Of a stretch of 64,000 nucleotides of DNA, positions 55,905-64,000 are shown piece after piece. The DNA comes from Micrasema longulum. Its lineage: Eukaryota > Arthropoda > Insecta > Trichoptera > Brachycentridae. The translations under genes were made by a program, and so were the position numbers. How positions within the stretch are numbered: the first letter of the stretch is position 1; every line of letters begins with the position of its first letter. The notes under the pieces were generated by a model. The model saw nothing but the letters and a program-made list of their open reading frames with translations, had not been told where the DNA came from and made no database searches. Where the stretch lies: the NCBI GenBank assembly GCA_022494885.1, contig JAGVSM010002765.1:1-64000 (forward strand), given 5' to 3'.

Positions 55905-56080
55905 ATTTACGGTTTGTGGTCTCGTGGCTAGTGTCGCGGACTCACGAATCAAAAGTCTGAGGTTCGAATTGCACTCTACCGCAACTAGGTACCCATTTTC
56001 TAAAAGTAAATTATTTACAACTCGTTGAAAAATAAAATCATAAGAACGCAAATATTTCTTATTACTTAAAAAAATAAATT
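55905..56080 (+). mobile_element. SINE B copy
   Basis: TTTGTGGTCTCGTGGCTAGT, GTCGCGGACTCACGAATCAA, TGAGGTTCGAATT (B box with one change), CCCATTTTCTAAAAGTAAAT, TATTTACAACTCGTTGAAAA match the copy at 48005-48175. Confidence 0.75.
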
Positions 56081-56261
56081 ATATGTCATTAATAGTAGGG
56101 GTTTTCACGAATTTGCAACATAAATTAGAATCTTTGAATATGGACATTTTTTGTAGTTTTGGCGCTCGAGAAACTGATTTCTGAAGTAAGGCGTAGATTT
56201 TCTCGGAATTCATAAAAGTACCGATATTTCTTAAACTTGCGATTTTTTACGATATTAAGTC

Positions 56262-56760
56262 ATTTTATTTATTTCATTTCATTTTAATAACATAGACGAC
56301 AAATCTGCCTTTCACAAAAATGCATAATATTAACATATTTACAAAAAAAATTCTAAAGTACTGTTTCATATAGCTGGGCAAAGTGTGCACCATCTTTGAA
56401 AAATATCAAAAAGTTTGTTCTATAGGAACAATACCCTAAACTAAATATATCCGATACGTGGGAATAACTATTGCCGAGTTCATGAAGTCTGTTCAATGCG
56501 GCATTACAATTATACACTGTCCGTGAATTATTGCTACAAAACGGTAGCACCTGCCTAGTAATTCTTCCAGGCACCCTGAAGTTGATGAGAGATAACAGTT
56601 CAGGGCAATCCCATATTGAATTGGCAACTATTTTGAATAAATTTTAAAGGTCTGTAATTTTTCTTCTATCATTAAGTTTTAACAAATTTAATGTTTTTAG
56701 TAAAAAATCGTAATTCAAAAGTATAAATGAGCATTCGTAAGCTGACATATATTAATCTAT
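56262..56760 (-). pseudogene. Jockey-like LINE C-terminus plus 3' tail
   Basis: The minus strand gives LNDRRKITDL, FKIVANSIWDCPELLSLINF, RVPGRITRQVLPFCSNNSRT, VYNCNAALNRLHELGNSYSH, VSDIFSLG and a stop at 56353. CPELLSLINFxVPGRxTR and the final NxLxELGN/DIFS are hallmarks of Jockey/CR1-type C-termini. A UTR of about 90 bp ends in an (AAAT)n tail read as TTTTATTTATTTCATTT at 56262. Upstream frames are broken. Confidence 0.75.
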
Positions 56761-56764
56761 AAAG

Positions 56765-57270
56765 GAAATGCGTTGTTTTTAAAACATCCTGTATAGTTTG
56801 GAGGTTACATATTTATACAAACATATCAAGTACATCTCAAGGGCCTTAATGTTTATTGTTGATATGGGTTTGGGATCGAAGTACCTATACATCACATTTT
56901 CTCGGATACACCTACCCAACACTTACCCATAACTTCTGTCTAGAGAAAGAAAAAATGAAAAATAAAACTACTTTCGTTCTTGGTAGCATTAGGAAAATAT
57001 GGAAACAGTTGTCAATAAACTTAAGAAAATCATTTTTTATTTAATAAATAAAACTTCTTTGAAAAGTGAAAAAAAGAAATGAAAGAAGGAAAAATCTAGA
57101 ATATCCCCTAAATTCATATTTGGATATATTATTAGAATGCAAATAGTTCCTTAAAAAAAATGTATTAAAAACATCCAAATTATTATATTACAGCGAAAAA
57201 AAAATATATTTTTGGTCTCGTCTTCATCTTTTTTTTGTCTTCATGTATATGTTTGTAAGAAAAAAAATTT
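56765..57270. other. AT-rich stretch, nothing recognised
   Basis: Short frames only. Confidence 0.35.
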
Positions 57271-57275
57271 GACGC

Positions 57276-57577
57276 AGGAAAAAAAAAACGTTACCGGGCG
57301 ACATGTAGCAATTTTGTGGAAGAGTCAATTTGAGATAATTTTTTTTTCATGAATAAAGAATCTCATATTGCACAACTTGTAAGGGTGGGCTGCTTTACGT
57401 AAACAAACATTAAACATTAAAAAAAAGAATCTCACATTTTAAAATTTTATTTAAATTATGTTTAAATCACGCCAAAATGATAATGTACGAGATATTTTAC
57501 TAATGAAAAAAAAAGAACTTTAATTGGCTCTTCTGTAAAGATACTACATGTCGCTTTGTAACTTTTTCTTTTCCAAC
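57276..57577. mobile_element. MITE, about 300 bp, inverted ends
   Basis: Left GTTACCGGGCGACATGTAGC at 57290 pairs with right CTACATGTCGCTTTGTAAC ending 57562. The arms continue inward through GGAAGAGTCAATT / AATTGGCTCTTCT and a T-tract/CATGAATAA block. Purine-rich tracts extend the ends outward. The interior is AT-rich and non-coding. Confidence 0.7.
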
Positions 57578-57579
57578 CT

Positions 57580-58340
57580 AGATATATTAGCTATTAAGTT
57601 ATCGGTATGTAGTTTTTAACTTTTACAATTTTATGGTTTTTCATATCACATATTCCAAAAGTCCATATCAGTATATTATTTAATGTTTCAGCATTTACTC
57701 GGTGAAAAAACATTTTGAATTTATTTAAAATGAAACACTTAATAATTTTTACCACATAAAAAATAGGAAAACCCCACCCCCTCCACCACACATTTCCTTG
57801 CCTCTTCACCAGACCCTATAGTACATAAGTACTAATCTGTGTATGTATTTTAGTTAATTTTATGTTTACACTTAAATTAGTTGTGTTAAAAATACCTGAA
57901 ACTAGTTGTGTTATAATATATTAAACTCTTATGTGGTAAAAGTTACATAGTGTTTTATTGAAAATAAATTCCATATAAGTAATTTGTTGAATAAGTCTAC
58001 TTCGAAAATTATTCAATTTATTATTCGTCATAGTTGAATTTATGTTGACTGTACGGAATAATGAAACTAACATGGTATTGGATTTTAGTACACTAACGTC
58101 CATTTTCATTCACCCACCCCTCGTCACATATTATCTAAAGCCCATCTAGCCGCGCGGAAATTCTTTTATCCGAAGGATAATCAATTTTCACACACACAGC
58201 GTTCGTTACATCTCTTCTCTGAGCATATATTAACACATTTTCACCTTTGTATATCAGAGCATTATTCCCTGTCTGAAAAATTATACAGCCAGAAAATATA
58301 ACATACAATTCGCTCTATCTGTCCGAATATATTATACGCT
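57580..58340. other. AT-rich stretch, nothing recognised
   Basis: No family match. Confidence 0.3.
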
Positions 58341-58344
58341 TGAC

Positions 58345-58400
58345 GTATTTATTTATTTATTATTACATACGCCCAGAGGGCTTTTACACGACAGGTAGGT
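58345..58400 (-). repeat. LINE 3' tail, minus strand
   Basis: Reverse complement reads CCTGTCGTGTAAAAGCCCTC, TGGGCGTATGTAATAATAAA, TAAATAAAT. Same ending as 53700-54165. Confidence 0.5.
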
Positions 58401-58404
58401 AATT

Positions 58405-59840
58405 AAAATTCAAGCGTTTTATTACAAAAATTTAATATGTAGGTCTAATAAATATGTATCCAATATATTTTTTTAAGTGTCTGATTTTATTATGCTTTAT
58501 AGATATACAAAAACATATTAAAATATTGCATGAAAGTTGGTAGGTACATTATTAAACATTTTCAAAAAAAATGTTTTAGGCCAAAAAAATAAGTAAAGGT
58601 ATTTATTATTTAAATGTTGGTAAGTAAAATACAAAAAATCCGTGATTTTTATAACATTCTAATAATGTAAGTTGTTTTTATTTTATCGCCGTAAGAATCG
58701 TCAATCTTAAAACCGACAATGAACAACGAAACTTTGCAATTTTTCCACACTCGTTTCCGAGCCGGTGTAGTCTGACAATTGGAAAATTTACAAAATAATT
58801 ATGTCTACCAGACGCTACAACAAAGGCAGACTGCATGAACGTCTATTTGATACTTTGATACTTATCAGTCTTGTTAAATCAGGGACGTCCAGTGTGCCAT
58901 TTGCCATATTCAATATATTTCATATATTATATTGGCAATATGATATATATTGGTAGAGCGAATATTAACTCATTTTATTTAAACTACAGTTAAAAGGCTT
59001 TTTTATTATTTTTCTCGCATACTTAAAACTGCACCTTTTACCTACCTTGTCCTACCGGTATTCCAGTTAAAATCTGACCTTCGACTAAAACGCTTAACCG
59101 CTATCGGCCGCACCAACCTCATTTGTTAGAAAGTAAAGTGTCCCAGAATCCAGCTTTCACCCTTGCAGTCTGAACAGGATCGATCTGGAAGGCAGGAGAT
59201 TTTAGATTATCTACGGGGATCCTCAAACCCGCTCCTCAATTTTTTCTCACAAATTCTTACCTCTCCGCATGGCCACTTAGTCGATCTATAAACTTTTTGG
59301 CTTTCGCACGGATAAACCATTTGATGTAAAATGCAGTCCGGATTCCGCATATTATTACGTAATATATATTATAGCTTTTACAAAACATACATTTCATCCA
59401 TATAAACGCACTTACTGAATATTTGCGCAGGCATACAAGTACTTGTACATCGTCGTAAGTAGTTGGAAATGTTTGCCGCATCTATAAAAAAATATATATT
59501 CGCTTATTAAAATAAAAATATATTTTCCTTATAAAATTTAATATTAAAGATTTAAAATATTTATTTATCAATATCCACGGCACGCAGTGCCTTTAACGTT
59601 ACAAAAAACACGTCTTGTTTATAAATAACCACTTTAAATAATAAACAGTAGATTAACTAGAAAAAAATAAAATATGAACAGTTTATATGTACAAAATATA
59701 ATACAATGGTTTCATTCAATGAACACGCTAACATGTAGTGTAAAAAATAAAGCATTAAAAGGCACACATAAAATTCAAAAGTACGAAAAATGTTTAGGCA
59801 TTATGTTCGCTTTTCAAAGAGGTTCTTTAATTGTATTAAA
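58405..59840. other. AT-rich stretch with a possible SINE head at 59060-59140
   Basis: The reverse complement of 59060-59140 contains GGTGCGGCCGATAGCGGTTA and AGCGTTTTAGTCGAAGGTCAGA, laid out like a tRNA-derived head with a decayed B box. The rest is unassigned. Confidence 0.3.
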
Positions 59841-59841
59841 T

Positions 59842-60525
59842 ACTAGCGGACCCAACAGACGTTGTCCTGCCCAAACGTTGGCTTGCCTGCTATCATCTTG
59901 GAAAAATACTTTTCATCTAGGCACTTGTTTGTGATTGAATTCAAAAACTAAAATTTGTTGATATTCAAAAAATATTGAATTCAAATTGGTACTTGTTTAT
60001 GGTTGAATTCCAAAACATAAAATAAATATTTTTTCAAATATGGCATTCTTTTTGCAAACTTCAAACTCCGGTCGTCTCACCAACAAAGTGGTGTACTTAT
60101 GTAGGAATACAATTTTTTTAAATGTATTGAATTAATATTATTTTAGTGTTACCAAAAATCCAATAAAAATAATTAAATGGGTAGAAATTATAAGGAATTT
60201 AAGGAAAGAATCTGATTGAGATCCACAAAAAACAAATGCTGTTTGTAAAAATTCAAAAACAAACTTATTTTATACACATAAAAACAACATCTTTCCATTT
60301 TTCGGCAAATGTATTCTCCTCGAATGCAACTCTGGTAGATCGATGAATGAAACATTTATGCTCCTAACTTTTTTTTTGCATGTTCGATAGAAGATTTTAA
60401 TATCTACAAACACGCACAGCGCGAAGATCTATATTTCTCTGAAAACCGCACGTAAATCGGTTAAGCCGTTTAGGAGGAGTACGGTGACATCACACGTACA
60501 GAGGACTTACATATGTAAAGATATC
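59842..60525 (+). mobile_element. X element, copy 4, internally deleted
   Basis: Starts ACTAGCGGACCCAACAGACG, TTGTCCTGCCCAAACGTTGG, CTTGCCTGCTATCATC. Ends CCGCACGTAAATCGGTTAAG, CCGTTTAGGAGGAGTACGGT, GACATCACACG. The 3' 530 bp parallel 23280-23815 closely, while about 750 bp of interior are absent. Confidence 0.75.
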
Positions 60526-60529
60526 CTAA

Positions 60530-61380
60530 TATTTGCGTCATTTATTGAATTATTCACACTGAATGTTCAATAATTATTATAACACTTCATAATGTTAATT
60601 TTGGGATTATTAAGCATTCTAGTAATTTTGTTAGTTTCATTTCACAAATAAGAGTAATTTGTGAAATCGATGATTCAATGCTTACCTCAAAAAAATCGTA
60701 TTTGAGAACTCGCGTATGATGGGCAAACACGCTAACCACTATACCACGAGGCGGACTTTCAATCAATCCTAAAAATCGATTCCAAATTAAATTTTAAAAT
60801 ATGCTAATTTGTACGTGCCTCTCACTGGCATAGAAGGGTTAAGCTAATATTGATTTCTGGTCACCAACCTACCTTCCCATCCTCTCTGGCTACCACCTTA
60901 ACCCCTCCTTACAGACCTCCCCCCTCTGCCCGCGCCCGCTGCACCAGCCAAGGGTGAAAACAGACTTCACAGTCGTAAATTTCAAACTTTTACCTACGAT
61001 TTTCCAGGATTTTTTAAGTAAGACGGATTATTTATTTTGTAATCGTGTGGACTTTAAAAGTTTCCTACATCAGGGAGTTTTATCCTTACATATCTACTAA
61101 ACGTAAACACTTTGTAATATGTAGCCCATTTATCAGTTTCTCATTTATACAAAAAAAAAAAAACGTTTTAATAATATCGAATAATTGCATTTTCGTATCA
61201 CAGAGCAGTTTATTTTATCAATCCAAGGTAAAAACGATGCGATTCAGCCGCTTTTTCATTACGAACGCAACTTTTGACATAAATTATTGATTTATCAATG
61301 TTTTAAATTTGTCCCCGAATTTGCTAATCATCGACGTGCAAAGGGCCTTTAATTGGTTTACTAACCGCAGCGTGCAAATT
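60530..61380. other. Mixed stretch with a SINE C head at 60690-60770
   Basis: On the minus strand, 60690-60770 reads GTCCGCCTCGTGGTATAGTG, GTTAGCGTGTTTGCCCATCA, then loses the B box. 60890-60950 is C-rich and unassigned. No gene. Confidence 0.4.
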
Positions 61381-61382
61381 AT

Positions 61383-61538
61383 GATCTGTCTTACGTTTAA
61401 GGTACCAGTCCAGGGACTATGAAATATTCCAGTGTAAAAACACATTTTTAAATAAATATTTCATGTCAACCATGCCGGGAATCGAACCCGAGACTTCTCG
61501 TATGATAAGAAATCGATCGATTAGACCACGGGGAGGGA
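61383..61538 (-). mobile_element. SINE A copy, minus strand
   Basis: The reverse complement shows CCCCGTGGTCTAATCGATCG, GTCTCGGGTTCGATTCCCGG (perfect B box, plus-strand 61478-61488), AAATATTTATTTAAAAATGT, TAGTCCCTGGACTGGTACCT. Truncated in the body after AAACGTAAGACAGATCAT. Confidence 0.8.
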
Positions 61539-61541
61539 GTA

Positions 61542-61725
61542 CTAAATATTATTCGTTCTGCTTCTACCTATGGGTGGATAGATTCAGTTCTGTGTGTGAA
61601 ATAGAACCAGAATCCTAGACGAGCGATTTGATAAAAGATGGTTCTTCACTGATATATTTCATGTTCCTGAACTGGCACCTAATGCGTACAACTGATCACT
61701 TTACTTTCATGATCTGGGGCCTTAT
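61542..61725 (+). repeat. SINE C leader followed by SINE A body scrap
   Basis: 61590-61640 has GTGTGTGAAATAGAACCAGAATCCTAGACGAGCGATTT, the SINE C leader. 61658-61725 has TATTTCATGTTCCTGAACTGGCACCTAATGCGTAC, the SINE A body. Confidence 0.5.
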
Positions 61726-61729
61726 GCTG

Positions 61730-62490
61730 GACTCATTCGTCTTTAGAATCGTATACGACTTCCCTAATTTGACGAGCGACAGCATTCTTGAACCACCAAT
61801 ACGAATGCAGTCGATTGAAAACCAATCGACTTTATCTCGAGTGCCCTAAAGCACTCGACATTGACAATCGAAAGCGACATCGTAACTACAGCTGTCAAAC
61901 ATCCTTCTTGCAAAAAGCTCGGCATCTATGTTTGAATGACGAGTATGTATTTTTGTTGTATTTAACTTAAAATTTACTACAATGATCAATATTATAACGA
62001 TGACGTATCAACAAATGTACAACAAATACAACTATACTTATTTTTAATCCATTATCAAATGAAGTTTCACAAGAAACATGTTTTTAACATTATTTTATCG
62101 CTTGTCGTATTTGAGATATACTCGTATATTATACAATTTGTTTTTAAAATCCATTAAATTAATATGAAACATTTCTAATAACATGTAGATGTGTGTTATG
62201 TTAAAGGCAAATAATAATTATAAATGTTGCACTGTCTCAGTAAAACATTTTCTTATATTTTTTCATAATATTCCATAGACAAAATATTCAACGGAAGAAG
62301 TCTGACAAGAAACAATAAATATTTACGTGTGCAGGAGAGCCATTGGCCATGGATAAATACGGATTTATCAGTGTTGCCACTATCTCATTCGTCTTTGTAA
62401 TTAAAGTGTTTTTAAGAATAGCATTATTACAGAGCAATCGAGATGCTCAATCGGCTATTGTCAAAATGTCACATCTTTCCAGCATAATGC
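61730..62490. other. Unassigned; GC-richer part 61730-61910
   Basis: GC-richer segment with short inverted motifs (GTCGATTG / CAATCGAC, CACTCGA / TCGAGTG) and no recognised family. The rest is AT-rich. Confidence 0.3.
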
Positions 62491-62493
62491 TCC

Positions 62494-62575
62494 AGATCGA
62501 TGGACACTGCATTTAGTGTACCAATGCAGCGCCCTATCCACCATCAGGTGCGAACAGGGGAATGCTGATGATATT
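62494..62575 (+). repeat. SINE A body fragment
   Basis: AGTGTACCAATGCAGCGCCCTATCCACCATCAGGTGCGAACAGGGGAATGCTGATGATA is the SINE A 3' half. Confidence 0.65.
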
Positions 62576-62654
62576 TTTAACAGGGTAGATACATTCGATT
62601 CATGGTTTCGATATTTTTGGTTATATACAACTCGGTAAACTTAAACTCCTTTAA

Positions 62655-63060
62655 AATACATGCAAAGAGTATGATTTGGTTTTAGGAAATATGACCACAT
62701 TTCTGACTATCATAGTCAACTGAAATGGCTCAAAATTAGACAGCGGCGAGACTATCACTCCCTTTCATTTCTGTTCAATGTACTTCATAGTCCTAACGCT
62801 CCTATATACCTTCGGAAATTTTTTAACGCTTGTCAGTTCATGGTTTACCTATTCGCTCTAATTCTCAAAGCACTCTCTTAATACCTATCCACAATTTCCC
62901 TTTTTTCTCTAACTCATTTAGTGTCCATGCGGCTTGACTGTGAAACCATCTCCCATCCACCATTAAATATGTTACTATAGTATGTCTGTTTGAATCACTT
63001 CTGAAGTTTATCTTCCTTAACCTCTCTTCCTTTCCTCTATTCTCTTTTTTCCTTTTTGCG
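62655..63060 (+). pseudogene. Jockey-like LINE C-terminus, decayed
   Basis: The translation gives RV*FGFRKYDHISDYHSQL, KWLKIRQRRDYHSLSFLFNV and LHSPNAPIYLRKFF. After a frameshift a VHAA-L-NHLPST segment matches the FTVEAAQLWNNPPTNS region of 27860-28244. Stops and frameshifts show it is older than that copy. A pyrimidine-rich UTR (63020-63060) also parallels 28240-28310. Confidence 0.7.
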
Positions 63061-63064
63061 TTTT

Positions 63065-63900
63065 AGTAATAGTATTGATTTAAGGTCATTTATATACAAA
63101 TCCGGCTATTTCTATTTTTATATATCTAAAGCTTTTTTGTTTTCATTTCTATTGAAAATATTTTGTAACTTGAATTATAAATAGCCAATCGGCAATAAGC
63201 CCGCTAATGTACAAAAACATCATGTACAATAACATTATGCACAAAAAGTTGAATAAATAGTATATTATTTTGTGCGGTTGATATGTACTTTTCAAATTTT
63301 TTATAAAGGTTATCACGGAGATAAAACCTGTATTTAAGATGGTTCAAGATATTTGCTTTTAAGTAAAAAAAACAACAAGTCATTGACAAATATTTTCCAT
63401 GTTAAAACGCTGATTTGATTTTAAACTTTGATTTAAAGGTTGATTCTAGAATGAGCACCTCCGTCAATAATTTTTACTAAATGCCTTGAAGATAAAATTA
63501 ATAACTTTAATTTATCAAATGGTATTTACCATATTTTTTTATCTCGCTACTTTTCCTTTGCATACCGATTTTCCTGATCAAATCTTTCCTAGACATTATC
63601 ATGGTTGAATGTACTTAAATGGTATATATATTTTATGTATTACATTTTTTTTGGTTTCAAAATAAAACTTTTTATCACAGGATTTTATTATTTTGTCTAA
63701 TCAGAAAAATTACTGCACTGAATGTACGTTACTAATGGCAAATAAAAAAATACAGATTTTAACTATTATTTCACACAACCAGTGTTATTATAAATTAATG
63801 CAAAAATAAATACTAATATGGTATTTTCACTCGTAGAGAATATAATATATACCTACATACAGCAAATTTTTACGATTCTGATGATATAACAACTATCAAT
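63065..63900. other. AT-rich stretch upstream of candidate first exon
   Basis: No repeat or gene recognised. TATATAAAA at 63902-63910 and TCATTT at 63926-63931 could be a TATA box and initiator, though their spacing is shorter than usual. Confidence 0.3.
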
Positions 63901-63944
63901 GTATATAAAAACAAGTTTAAATTTGTCATTTTCGGGTTTAAAAA

Positions 63945-63972
63945 ATGAGCTCCCGCAAAACGGCTCGCAACG
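63945..63972 (+). CDS. Candidate first coding exon, myosin regulatory light chain-like
   Basis: ATG at 63945 gives MSSRKTARN plus one base, then a strong donor GTAAGTTG from 63973 (phase 1). Insect non-muscle myosin regulatory light chain, which binds myosin II heavy chain and is phosphorylated to activate contraction, begins MSSRKTA as I recall it. Seven of seven residues agree, and residues 8-9 differ. The last 60 bases are richer in CpG than the rest of the window, as at an active promoter. If this is right, the EF-hand exons lie beyond 64000. Nine codons are not enough to exclude coincidence. Confidence 0.35.
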
Positions 63973-64000
63973 GTAAGTTGGCATCACGTCATCTTGACGT

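Noticed and set aside
1..64000. CRISPR arrays, rRNA genes, bacterial operons, viral genomes
   Set aside because: No regularly spaced short repeats, no rRNA-like conserved blocks, no dense coding and no virus-type gene order were seen.

Overview
The window looks like AT-rich, gene-poor DNA from a large arthropod genome, most likely an insect. There is no bacterial-style gene packing and no long open reading frame. Nearly everything recognisable is decayed transposable element (TE). The TE classes are non-LTR retrotransposons of several lineages, a Penelope-like element with a GIY-YIG-type tail, piggyBac and mariner transposase scraps, four tRNA-derived SINE families, several fold-back/MITE families, and a repeat family starting TAGCGGACCC and ending in a CGTAAATCGGTTAAGCCGTTTAGGAG-type tract, a layout I associate with insect intergenic repeats. 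The species cannot be named from this sequence.

Layout. 1-7 kb: a perfect-looking palindrome of the main fold-back family (called FB here), a GC-ended candidate element, and a 2.6-kb terminal-inverted-repeat element stuffed with FB, LINE and hairpin insertions. 7-13.6 kb: mostly featureless AT-rich DNA with 3' ends of the X repeat. 13.7-20.3 kb: piggyBac remnant, an inverted pair of about 340-bp repeats, a 142-bp tandem repeat unit (family S), FB copies, a SINE with a target-site duplication, and a LINE 5'-end repeat (R5). 20.5-28.6 kb: microsatellite, long FB copy, full-length-looking X copy, two kinds of LINE C-terminus. 29-38 kb: LINE reverse transcriptase (RT) relics, X copies in both orientations, one with S units nested in it. 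40.7-44.4 kb: mariner N-terminus, THAP-like fragment, Jockey-like RT with a FADD motif, Penelope-like tail with a hammerhead-like motif, and a candidate host exon. 45-48.4 kb: a 2.3-kb palindrome with SINEs in both arms. 51.5-52.8 kb: a LINE interrupted by a younger 3'-truncated copy of the same family. 53-63 kb: MITEs, SINEs, LINE tails, X copy.

Host genes. Two weak candidates stand out. One is an exon at 44185-44359 encoding a signal peptide followed by a C-x8-C segment. The other is a 28-nt first coding exon at 63945-63972, beginning MSSRKTA and ending at a consensus 5' splice site, which matches what I recall of the start of insect non-muscle myosin regulatory light chain (sqh). If correct, the rest of that gene lies to the right of the window.

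No operons, rRNA, functional tRNA genes or CRISPR arrays were found. The strongest information here is the insertion history: which repeat sits inside which, and the duplications that date the insertions relative to one another. All protein-family assignments were made by reading translations by eye and none has been checked against a database.
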